Source: JAVVEH01 sp032251435 (lineage in GTDB: Bacteria; Verrucomicrobiota; Lentisphaeria; Oligosphaerales; MVZH01). Taken from it: 48,609 bases of DNA. Position 1 is the first letter of the stretch. The number at the start of each line of letters is the position of its first letter. The notes beneath the pieces are model-generated. The model was not told where the DNA came from. It did not search any database and was given only the letters and a program-made list of their open reading frames with translations. Positions 42,572 through 48,609 of the stretch are shown one piece after another. The DNA is taken from the NCBI GenBank assembly GCA_032251435.1, contig JAVVEH010000032.1, forward strand, positions 1 through 48,609. Reading direction: 5' to 3'. Both the position numbers and the translations under genes were made by a program.

Positions 42572-42973
42572 ATGTTCACAACCTCAATCACACCCCGCTT
42601 CGGCGACACGGATATGCTCGGTCATATCAATAATGTCGCCCTGCCCCGCTGGTTTGAAGCCGCCCGGGAACCGGTCTTCCGCTTCTTTGTGCCGGAACCG
42701 GCAAAAGCGACAAAGGCCACATGGCCCTTGATCCTCGTCCACATGGACGTTGATTTCCATGCCGAAATGAACTATGGGCTGGATGTGGACATCCGCACCA
42801 CCATCACCCGCATGGGTGACACCTCTCTGACTTTGAGGCATGAAGCCTGGCAGGCGGGAATATGCAAAGCCAGCGGCGGTGTCGTGCTTGTCTGCTTTGA
42901 TTTCACAACCGGTAAAAAACAATCCATTCCCGCGGCGATCCGGGAACGCCTTCAGCCCCATCTGGTCTCTTAG
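42572..42973 (+). CDS. Acyl-CoA thioesterase, 4HBT/YbgC-like hotdog fold
   Basis: The 133-residue product opens with 'ITPRFGDTDMLGHINNVALPRWFEAAREPVFRFF'. This is the classic hotdog motif with catalytic Asp in 'DTDMLGHINN'. 'HMDVDFHAEMNYG' and 'GKKQSIPAAIRERL' complete the pattern. It should hydrolyse an acyl-CoA in the cytoplasm; chain length is unknown. An in-frame ATG 45 bases upstream is possible, but the conserved domain begins right at this start. It is divergent from the DUF4159 gene and followed two bases after its stop by a strong hairpin. Confidence 0.88.
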   Translation: MFTTSITPRFGDTDMLGHINNVALPRWFEAAREPVFRFFVPEPAKATKATWPLILVHMDVDFHAEMNYGLDVDIRTTITRMGDTSLTLRHEAWQAGICKASGGVVLVCFDFTTGKKQSIPAAIRERLQPHLVS

Positions 42974-42975
42974 CC

Positions 42976-43004
42976 TGGATTATTCACGCGGTGTGAATAA
43001 TCCA
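42976..43004. terminator. Strong hairpin after the thioesterase gene
   Basis: A perfect 12-bp stem, TGGATTATTCAC with GTGAATAATCCA, and a five-base loop starts two bases after the stop codon. No T run follows (CCCCTTT), so it may stabilise the mRNA end or be a repeat-type palindrome instead of an intrinsic terminator. Confidence 0.5.
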
Positions 43005-43177
43005 CCCCTTTGGGCACTGCCGGACTAAATAACCTCTTTTTAATTAAATGGCTAAGCCGGTCAGTGCTCTGTCGGGCTTGCGCCGGGGCTCAGAACCATT
43101 AAGTTAACGGCCTAATTATTCGTTGATTCAAACAGTGACATTTAAACGCGGCTCGAGGAGCTCTCACACAGGATATT

Positions 43178-43639
43178 ATGGACGAACAAAAACTGAAAAC
43201 CATTGTCGGTGAAAAACTGAATCAGGGTTTGAAACTCAATGACATCCAAAAACTTCTGGAGGATGAGTATGACGAGCGCCTGACCTATTTGGACTTGCGC
43301 ATGCTCGCCGCTGAAATCGACGTGGATTGGACGAAACAGGACCCGCCACCACCGGAACCGGGAGACGAGGAGGGTGAGAACGATGGTGAGGAAACCGGGA
43401 TCGTTGAACCAGTCTCTGATGTCGTCGTCACCGTCAGTAAAATCGCCCGCACAGACGCCGCTATCAGTGGCAGTTATGAATGCCCTTCCGGCGCCAGAGG
43501 GGAATGGATTGTCGACCACTATGGCCGCCCCGGCCTGATTCCCGCTGAAGGCAGCCCTAAACCCACCGAAGAGGAAATGAAAAAATTCCAGGAAGCGTTG
43601 GTCCGTCAACTCCAAAGCGGCGGCATGGGCGGCATGTGA
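43178..43639 (+). CDS. Small acidic protein, conserved hypothetical
   Basis: The 153-residue protein of unknown function has a helical N-terminus (about 1-50, 'LNQGLKLNDIQKLLEDEYDERLTYLDLRMLAAEIDVDW'). This is followed by an acidic, Pro/Glu-rich linker (about 53-78), a beta-rich segment with 'SGSYECPSGARGEWIVDHYGRPGLIP' (about 97-122) and a helical, Gly-rich tail. I remember proteins of this shape from PVC-group genomes, but no function. It has no signal peptide or membrane helix. An AGGA-containing ribosome site lies upstream. It precedes the U32 gene by 174 bases. Confidence 0.75.
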   Translation: MDEQKLKTIVGEKLNQGLKLNDIQKLLEDEYDERLTYLDLRMLAAEIDVDWTKQDPPPPEPGDEEGENDGEETGIVEPVSDVVVTVSKIARTDAAISGSYECPSGARGEWIVDHYGRPGLIPAEGSPKPTEEEMKKFQEALVRQLQSGGMGGM

Positions 43640-43813
43640 AAATCACAAAGAGAATATTGAATACTGAACACGGAATGGTGAGTAATGAAGGGTTAAAGCG
43701 GGAACTCCCACGATATGACAAGTTGCCTAAGGAACACACCGAGAGGTGAAGGCACACGATGTCCACCCGCTAAGAACACATTGACTGCATTTTAAACCAC
43801 CCGCTTCACACCA
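43640..43813. other. Intergenic stretch with GAATATTGAATACTGAA-type sequence
   Basis: AATATTGAATACTGAACACG and following GAATGGTGAGTAATGAAGG resemble degenerate A/T-rich dispersed repeats seen between genes in many environmental genomes. Nothing else is recognisable in it, and the ribosome site of the U32 gene is weak. Confidence 0.35.
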
Positions 43814-46198
43814 ATGCCCAACCCAATTCCTGAACTTCTCGCTCCCGCCGGCGGGCACGAAGCCGCCTGCGCCGCTTTTGAATACGGAGCCGACGGGATT
43901 TACCTGGGACTGAAACAGTTTTCGGCCCGGGACGACGCGGTGAATTTCTCCCCGGAAGACTTGAGCGACATCGTCGGCTACGCCCGGTCATTCTCCGTTC
44001 CCCGGAAGGTGTATCTGACCCTGAACACCTTGGTGAAAGAAGAGGAATTACCCGAACTCGTCGCTTGTCTCCAACTGGCCCGGGATCTGCGGGTGGACGC
44101 GGTTATTGTCCAGGATTTCGGGGTGGTCCGCCTGGCGAGAACACTTTTCCCCGAGATCACGCTGCACGCCAGCACGCAGATGGCGATTCACAATAAGCAA
44201 GGCGCGGAGGCCGCCCAAAAAATCGGTCTGAGCCGAGCGATTCCCGCCCGTGAATTGACGCTGAAAGAAGTCGCTGACATCTGTTCAACTCCCGGCATGG
44301 ACGTGGAAGTGTTTGTGCATGGCGCGCTCTGTTACGCCTACAGCGGGTTATGCCTGTTCTCCGCCATGGAACACGGCCTGAGCGGCAACCGGGGAGGCTG
44401 TCTGTATACCTGCCGCAATTGGTTCGATCCCGCCGGGGACACGCCCGCCCCCAAGGGGGGCATGCCCTTCGCCATGAAGGACCTCCAGTTGGACAAACAG
44501 CTTCCCGAGTTGATTAAAGCCGGGGTCGCGGCGTTGAAAATTGAAGGCCGGAAAAAATCCCCGCTGTACGTCGCCGCGGTCGTCAACTACTACCGGAAAC
44601 TGCTGGATAAAAGCGCCTCACCCGATGAACTGGCCCGGTTGAGAACCGATGTGGAATCCATTTTTCACCGGCCCGCCACGGCCCTGTTTATGGATAACCC
44701 GCGGAATCCGCGGGCGACCGATATCATTCGCGGCGGACACCAAGGCACGGCAGTCGGTGTGCTCAAACAAATCAATGCTAAGGAGATGACCATCGCGGTC
44801 ACCGCGGCGGGAATGCAACGATACGATGGTCTCCAAATTGACATCCCCGGTCAAAGCCGCCCTTTTGGCTTCGGTGTCACCGATTTAAGCCGGGTCATTG
44901 GCAAACAGAAACAACGATGTTTTGAAGTGACTGTCGGCGAGACCGCTCTCATCAGTCTGAACACCCCCCCTCCCCCGGGCATTGTCGCCGGACTCACTGT
45001 TTACCGGTCGTCCTCTCAAGATGTGAAACACCGATACAAATGGCATACCCCGAAACCGGGTCTCCATAGACTGCGGACACCGGTTGATGTCACCGTTGAA
45101 TTAACTGGCGACACCGTGACCGCCCGATGCCGGTCCGAGGGCCTCCAAGTGGAAGACATCATCGCCGGACCGTTCGGCGAGGCGCGCGATCCGGCGGGTG
45201 TGGAACCCGCTGTCCGTAAAGCGTTTGATAAATTGGGTGACACCCCCTTCACCTTAAATAGCTGTCACGTGCTGAATCCACACGCGCGCTTCGTTCCCGT
45301 CTCCCGGCTGAATGATCTAAGACGGACCGTCACTGCGAAACTCGAACAGCAATTAGCTGAACACCAGGAGAACGAACGCGCGGTTTTCCTCGAACGACTG
45401 AGTGACTCAGGCGAAACCAGCATCAACTCCATGGCCCCCCGCCGGGTTCTGAAAACCGACCGCGTCAGTTTGCTAACCGAATTTACAACCGCCGCCCTGG
45501 CGCTTGCCGATGAAATCATTGTCGACATCAGCCGCGATTCATTGGCGGCGCTTCAACGCGGACTCCATACGCTGAAGAAACAGGGTGTCCAGTCTCTCCG
45601 CCTGGCTCTTCCCGCCGTCATCCGAGAACGGCGGATGAATGAGTTCATGGAAAAAATCACCGCCTTTATCGAACGCGGTCAGACCGCTTGGCAAATCGCC
45701 AATATCAGTCAACTGGAACTGCTCGATCCCCAAAAATATGACGTGACCGCTGACTGGCCGCTGTACGCCTGGAACACTCAGGCCGCGGCGCTGTACAAAA
45801 GCCTGGGCTTGAAGGGAGTCACCTTTTCCCCGGAACAGACAACAGAAGATATTCTGACGGTTTTGCCTGGCTGCCCCTTGCCGGGAACGGTCATCGTTCA
45901 TCACGATGTCCCCCTGTTCAACTCCGCGGTCTGCGCGAAAGCCAGTTTGAACCAGACGTGCCCCGGACCGGAAACGTGTGATTTTGACCAGATGACGCTG
46001 CGTAACAGCAAGGGCGCCGTATTCACCGCGGTCAACCACCGTTGCGAAACAATCCTGATCGGCGAAAAGCCCTTTACCCGCCGACATGACCTGAATACGC
46101 TCAATCAGGCCGGCGCGGCGGCCTTCCAGGTGAACTTTGCCTGGCGGCACTACTCCCCCACCGACGCGGAAACGATCTGGCGGCGATTAACTACGTAG
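43814..46198 (+). CDS. Peptidase U32-family protein with DUF3656 (RlhA/TrhP-like)
   Basis: The 794-residue protein begins 'PELLAPAGGHEAACAAFEYGADGIYLGL', the U32 TIM-barrel start. It has 'LHASTQMAIHNKQGAEAAQKIGLSRAI' and the Cys cluster 'HGALCYAYSGLC...GNRGGCLYTCR' (about 174-199), which binds an iron-sulfur cluster in studied relatives. 'IEGRKKSPLYVAAVVNYYR' follows, then a DUF3656-like region and a C-terminal barrel-like part ending with 'CPGPETC' and 'NHRCETI'. Despite the peptidase name, characterised members (RlhA, TrhP, UbiU/V) hydroxylate RNA or ubiquinone precursors using prephenate or other oxygen-independent chemistry. The long form with DUF3656 is closest to RlhA (23S rRNA C2501 hydroxylation). 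Which substrate is used here is inference. Confidence 0.88.
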   Translation: MPNPIPELLAPAGGHEAACAAFEYGADGIYLGLKQFSARDDAVNFSPEDLSDIVGYARSFSVPRKVYLTLNTLVKEEELPELVACLQLARDLRVDAVIVQDFGVVRLARTLFPEITLHASTQMAIHNKQGAEAAQKIGLSRAIPARELTLKEVADICSTPGMDVEVFVHGALCYAYSGLCLFSAMEHGLSGNRGGCLYTCRNWFDPAGDTPAPKGGMPFAMKDLQLDKQLPELIKAGVAALKIEGRKKSPLYVAAVVNYYRKLLDKSASPDELARLRTDVESIFHRPATALFMDNPRNPRATDIIRGGHQGTAVGVLKQINAKEMTIAVTAAGMQRYDGLQIDIPGQSRPFGFGVTDLSRVIGKQKQRCFEVTVGETALISLNTPPPPGIVAGLTVYRSSSQDVKHRYKWHTPKPGLHRLRTPVDVTVELTGDTVTARCRSEGLQVEDIIAGPFGEARDPAGVEPAVRKAFDKLGDTPFTLNSCHVLNPHARFVPVSRLNDLRRTVTAKLEQQLAEHQENERAVFLERLSDSGETSINSMAPRRVLKTDRVSLLTEFTTAALALADEIIVDISRDSLAALQRGLHTLKKQGVQSLRLALPAVIRERRMNEFMEKITAFIERGQTAWQIANISQLELLDPQKYDVTADWPLYAWNTQAAALYKSLGLKGVTFSPEQTTEDILTVLPGCPLPGTVIVHHDVPLFNSAVCAKASLNQTCPGPETCDFDQMTLRNSKGAVFTAVNHRCETILIGEKPFTRRHDLNTLNQAGAAAFQVNFAWRHYSPTDAETIWRRLTT

Positions 46199-46623
46199 TG
46201 CGATTTTCCCAAACCGAAAAACGGTTTCCCGCGCAAAAAAACCTGGAGCGTTTTCGTCCCGAAAACATCCGTCATGCCAATTAATCACCTCGCCATGGTG
46301 GAGTCAATACGCCAATCAAGCCGTCTAATAAATATCGGCCAATCCGCGCGTTACCACCAGCCTGAGCGTTTTAATTAAACTATCACGGATGCGCGTGAGG
46401 ACACGCGCGCTCCAGCGCTTTCCGAGCGGACAACACTTTCTGCCCGACGGTGCGAGACCAACGATGTTGGATTTTCTGTTTTATTTTCTTCGCGTCCTTG
46501 GCGCCTTGGCGAGAGTCATTCTTCAGTATTAATCGGGCGAATACCCTCTGGACCGACTAAGGCACAAAACACAATCAACTGTGTCAAACAGGTAATATTG
46601 ATACAAAAAAAGGGGTCTTTTTT
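46199..46623. other. Intergenic region with dispersed repeats before the metal permease
   Basis: These 425 bases carry no gene. They contain the second AGGA-loop hairpin (46385-46424) and CTTCGCGTCCTTGGCGCC (about 46486-46506), similar to a dispersed sequence found between genes of many bacteria. The A+T-rich leader has GGGG as ribosome site ten bases before the permease start. I see no metal-regulator operator. Confidence 0.55.
46385..46424. repeat. AGGA-loop hairpin element, copy 2
   Basis: GCGCGTG (46391-46397), loop AGGA, CACGCGC (46402-46408), preceded by ACGGAT and followed by TCCAGCGC. The same flanks and loop occur at 26188-26241 with a different, still fully paired stem. Confidence 0.55.
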
Positions 46624-47691
46624 ATGTATGATTTCATCTTAAATATGTGGCATATCACTCAAGAGCTGGCGCTTTGGTTGCTCATCGGCTGCGCGGTGGC
46701 GGGTGTCATGCACGCGTTTCTCCCCGCTAATTTCATCCACCGGCATTTTGGCAAACCCGGACTGGGAAATATTGTCAAGGCGAGTTTGCTGGGGGTACCT
46801 TTGCCACTCTGTTCCTGCGGTGTCATTCCAGCGGCGATCGGCCTGAAAAAGGACGGCGCCTCGGATGCCGCCGCGGTGGGTTTTTTAGTCAGCACGCCTC
46901 AAACAGGGGTGGATTCCATCGCCGTCAGCGGCGCTTTCCTTGGTTGGCCATTCGCGTTATTTAAGGTTCTCAGCGCTCTGGTAACCGGCGTGATCGCCGG
47001 GGTCGTGGTGTTGCTCACCGGCCGGCCGCGGGTTGAGACGGCTGAGACTAAACGACGGGAAGAGCCCCCCGCGTCCGGCGGTTTCTGGCGGAAATTATAC
47101 GAAGCTGGTGATTTCGCTTTAAATGATTTACTGGCGGGATTCGCGGTCTGGGTCTTTGTCGGCATCGTGATTTCCGCCGCCATTACCACCGCCCTCCCCG
47201 CCGGCTATCTGGCCGACAGCGCCATCGCCACTGGTTTGACCGGCATTCTCCTCATGCTGGTCATCTCCCTGCCCATGTACGTGTGCGCCACCGGCTCTGT
47301 ACCCGTGGCGGCGGCTCTGGTCGCCGCGGGGATGCCGACCGGCGCCGCCTTGGTGTTTCTAATGGCCGGACCGGCCACTAACGCCGCCACGTTGGGCGCT
47401 GTGTTGAAAGCCTTCGGCAAACGTGTCACCACTATTTACGTCAGCGTGATCGCCATCGGCAGCGTGATCTGCGGTCTCCTCTATGAAACCGTCTTCGGTG
47501 ACTTGCGGGCGACGCGGGACATGGTCCACGATGGTCATAGCGCGCTTCATGTCATCAGCGGCCTTTTTCTCATCGGCTTTTTTATCTTCCTGCTGGGTAA
47601 AAACCTCCACCGGCGCGTCACCCCCGCCCTGGAGGACACTGGAAGCGCTCGCTCAAGCGGCTGCTGTTCCGGATGTGCCGGGGAACAATAA
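46624..47691 (+). CDS. SO_0444/ArsP-family metal permease (DUF318)
   Basis: The 355-residue membrane protein has about eight helices. It carries the family segments 'LLGVPLPLCSCGVIPAAIGLKKDGASDAAAVGFLVSTPQTGVDSI' (about 60-100) and 'CATGSVPVAAALVAAGMPTGAALVFLMAGPATNAATLG' (about 222-259), two inverted halves around a charged loop (about 138-155). It ends in a Cys-rich tail 'CCSGCAG', as in SO_0444-type copper/zinc efflux permeases. ArsP relatives export organoarsenicals. A metal or metalloid exporter is likely; the substrate is undecided. No ArsR-type regulator is encoded nearby. Confidence 0.85.
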   Translation: MYDFILNMWHITQELALWLLIGCAVAGVMHAFLPANFIHRHFGKPGLGNIVKASLLGVPLPLCSCGVIPAAIGLKKDGASDAAAVGFLVSTPQTGVDSIAVSGAFLGWPFALFKVLSALVTGVIAGVVVLLTGRPRVETAETKRREEPPASGGFWRKLYEAGDFALNDLLAGFAVWVFVGIVISAAITTALPAGYLADSAIATGLTGILLMLVISLPMYVCATGSVPVAAALVAAGMPTGAALVFLMAGPATNAATLGAVLKAFGKRVTTIYVSVIAIGSVICGLLYETVFGDLRATRDMVHDGHSALHVISGLFLIGFFIFLLGKNLHRRVTPALEDTGSARSSGCCSGCAGEQ

Positions 47692-47757
47692 GTGTCAACC
47701 AGCTCCGGCGGCGGGGACACGAAGTCACTTGAACCGCCTTGAGAAAGACCACGGGCG

Positions 47758-48009
47758 TTAGAACCACGCTTTTTTATTGGCGATGTAAGTGTTGTAAAAT
47801 TCCTCATCACTCTTGGTGAGATAGATGATGCCTTCAATCAAACCAATCACCCCGATAACACCCGCGCCCATGCCACAAGTCAACAGTGTGATGAGCAGCA
47901 TGATGACACCTTCAGTGTTATACCCGAGAATAAATTTGTGGATGCCCAATCCACCCAGCAAAATGCCGCAAATGCCGGCGGGAAGTTTTTTACTCGCGTC
48001 AACTGCCAT
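47758..48009 (-). CDS. TM2-domain protein, copy 1
   Basis: The 83-residue protein starts at MAVDASKK behind AAGGG; two upstream in-frame codons are possible. It has two hydrophobic helices with the TM2 pattern 'GGLGIHKFILGY' (about 20-31), a short turn, 'GVIGLIEGIIYL', and a conserved end 'SDEEFYNTYIANKKAWF'. TM2 proteins are small membrane proteins of unknown function. The first 38 bases around its start are identical to those of the TM2 gene at 48246-48485, so the two are a tandem duplication. A sigma-70-like promoter (48083-48110) lies upstream. Confidence 0.9.
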   Translation of the reverse strand: MAVDASKKLPAGICGILLGGLGIHKFILGYNTEGVIMLLITLLTCGMGAGVIGVIGLIEGIIYLTKSDEEFYNTYIANKKAWF

Positions 48010-48082
48010 GATCATACCCTTATTTTTCTGCTTTTCTCATCGATCCAGGAAACAACAAGTCCGGTTTAACCGCGACCCTTAA

Positions 48083-48110
48083 ATCATAGTTTGTTTTCAA
48101 GTCAATGCAA
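48083..48110 (-). promoter_or_regulatory. Possible sigma-70 promoter of TM2 copy 1
   Basis: On the minus strand TTGCAT and TATGAT are separated by 16 bases, about 75 bases upstream of the TM2 start. An overlapping TTGACT could be an alternative -35. Confidence 0.4.
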
Positions 48111-48162
48111 ATCACCGCGCGCTAATCAACTAAAAGCAACATGGTTTCAGCGCTATAAGAAT

Positions 48163-48197
48163 AAAGCGCCGCTCCCCGCGAAGGAAAACGGCGCTTT
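48163..48197 (-). terminator. Terminator after TM2 copy 2
   Basis: AAAGCGCCG (48163-48171) pairs with CGGCGCTTT (48189-48197) across a 17-base loop. On the minus strand the stem ends in TTTATTCTTAT. It lies downstream of the TM2 gene at 48246-48485 and separates the two copies into two transcripts. Confidence 0.65.
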
Positions 48198-48245
48198 TAA
48201 AAGATGCCGCCCAAACGGCTCTACCAACCCGTAACCATTAACAGG

Positions 48246-48485
48246 CTAGAACCAACCTTTTTTGTTGGCGATGTAGGTGTTGTAGAAGTCTTCATCACTC
48301 TTGCACAGATAGATGATGCCTTCAATCAAGCCAATGATGCTGGCGAAGCCACACGTGACAGCCGTGAGAACCAATTGGATGATGCCTTCTTTGGTGTACC
48401 CCAAGATGAACTTGTGAATGCCAAGCCCCCCCAGAAGAATACCACAAAGACCGGCGGGAAGTTTTTTACTCGCGTCAACTGCCAT
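48246..48485 (-). CDS. TM2-domain protein, copy 2
   Basis: The 79-residue paralogue of the preceding TM2 protein has 'LPAGLCGILLGGLGIHKFILGYTKEG' and the same C-terminal 'YNTYIANKKGWF'. It differs mainly in the second helix, where copy 1 is four residues longer ('CGMGAGVIGVIG' against 'CGFASIIG'). Start chosen at MAVDASKK behind AGAGAGGTG; an ATG nine bases upstream is in frame. Two membrane helices are predicted and the function is unknown. Each copy has its own ribosome site and a terminator lies between them. Confidence 0.9.
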   Translation of the reverse strand: MAVDASKKLPAGLCGILLGGLGIHKFILGYTKEGIIQLVLTAVTCGFASIIGLIEGIIYLCKSDEDFYNTYIANKKGWF

Positions 48486-48609
48486 GATAATCACCTCTCT
48501 TTTTTCAATTTACACGCGCTCTAACACACAACCAGGATGCTCTCGTATAAAGAACACTAGTACAATGTAAAATTTAAAGATGCGGATAAAGATGTTTAAG
48601 TTTCGTCCT

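Overview
This window looks like a scaffold from an uncultured, G+C-rich, Gram-negative bacterium. It carries TolC/HlyD-type envelope proteins, an outer-membrane barrel, a periplasmic tail-specific protease and the non-mevalonate enzyme Dxr. Several things point loosely to the PVC superphylum (Lentisphaerota/Kiritimatiellota/Verrucomicrobiota type): a DUF4159 protein, a small 'MDEQ...TYLDLR' protein, BatB/BatC-like VWA-TPR architecture, a plant-type glucuronokinase, and many short dispersed repeats. This placement is inference; there is no rRNA gene. A run of 100 N (39348-39447) inside a tandem repeat shows that two contigs were joined there. I see no transposase, integrase, phage gene, tRNA or rRNA.

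Layout. (1) 1-7644: an export operon (TolC, a Cys-rich protein, an HlyD adaptor and two ABC half-transporters) flanked on both sides by arrays of the 9-bp unit CAACGACTT. (2) 7646-9720: two small heat-shock genes behind a good sigma-54 promoter with an upstream dyad, a lone sequence resembling a type I-E CRISPR repeat, and a YggS-family gene. (3) 10045-14169: DciA-like protein, LarA-family protein and the Prc protease. (4) 14227-17863, minus strand: P-type Ca2+ ATPase and an outer-membrane barrel protein. (5) 18174-22954: a tightly overlapped Gld-type ABC operon (ATPase, permease, GldG-like, DUF4340). (6) 23003-25964: a GltD-like iron-sulfur flavoprotein missing its NAD(P) domain, a DUF374 acyltransferase and a class II aldolase with an altered metal site. 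(7) 26327-32129, minus strand: VWA/TPR protein, radical SAM protein, SSB, single-domain response regulator, RluA-type pseudouridine synthase. (8) 32507-39046, plus strand: glucuronokinase-like GHMP kinase, GalU, Dxr, then a fructuronate-reductase-like SDR, an RdgC-like protein and AsnS. (9) 39047-39637: palindromic repeats, tandem repeats and the scaffold gap. (10) 39638-48609: a GcvH homologue without the lipoyl lysine, a membrane protein, PyrF, DUF4159, a thioesterase, a small acidic protein, a U32 protein, a metal permease and two tandem TM2 genes.

Genes that probably work together: the five-gene exporter, where the two ABC halves show complementary degeneration of one ATP site as in heterodimeric exporters; the four-gene Gld-type transporter; and the overlapping kinase/GalU pair, which could convert a free sugar acid through its 1-phosphate to a UDP-sugar. 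The most interesting non-gene signals are the repeat arrays flanking the exporter, the sigma-54 heat-shock control region, the isolated CRISPR-like repeat, and two intergenic hairpins that keep an AGGA loop while their stems change in a compensatory way.
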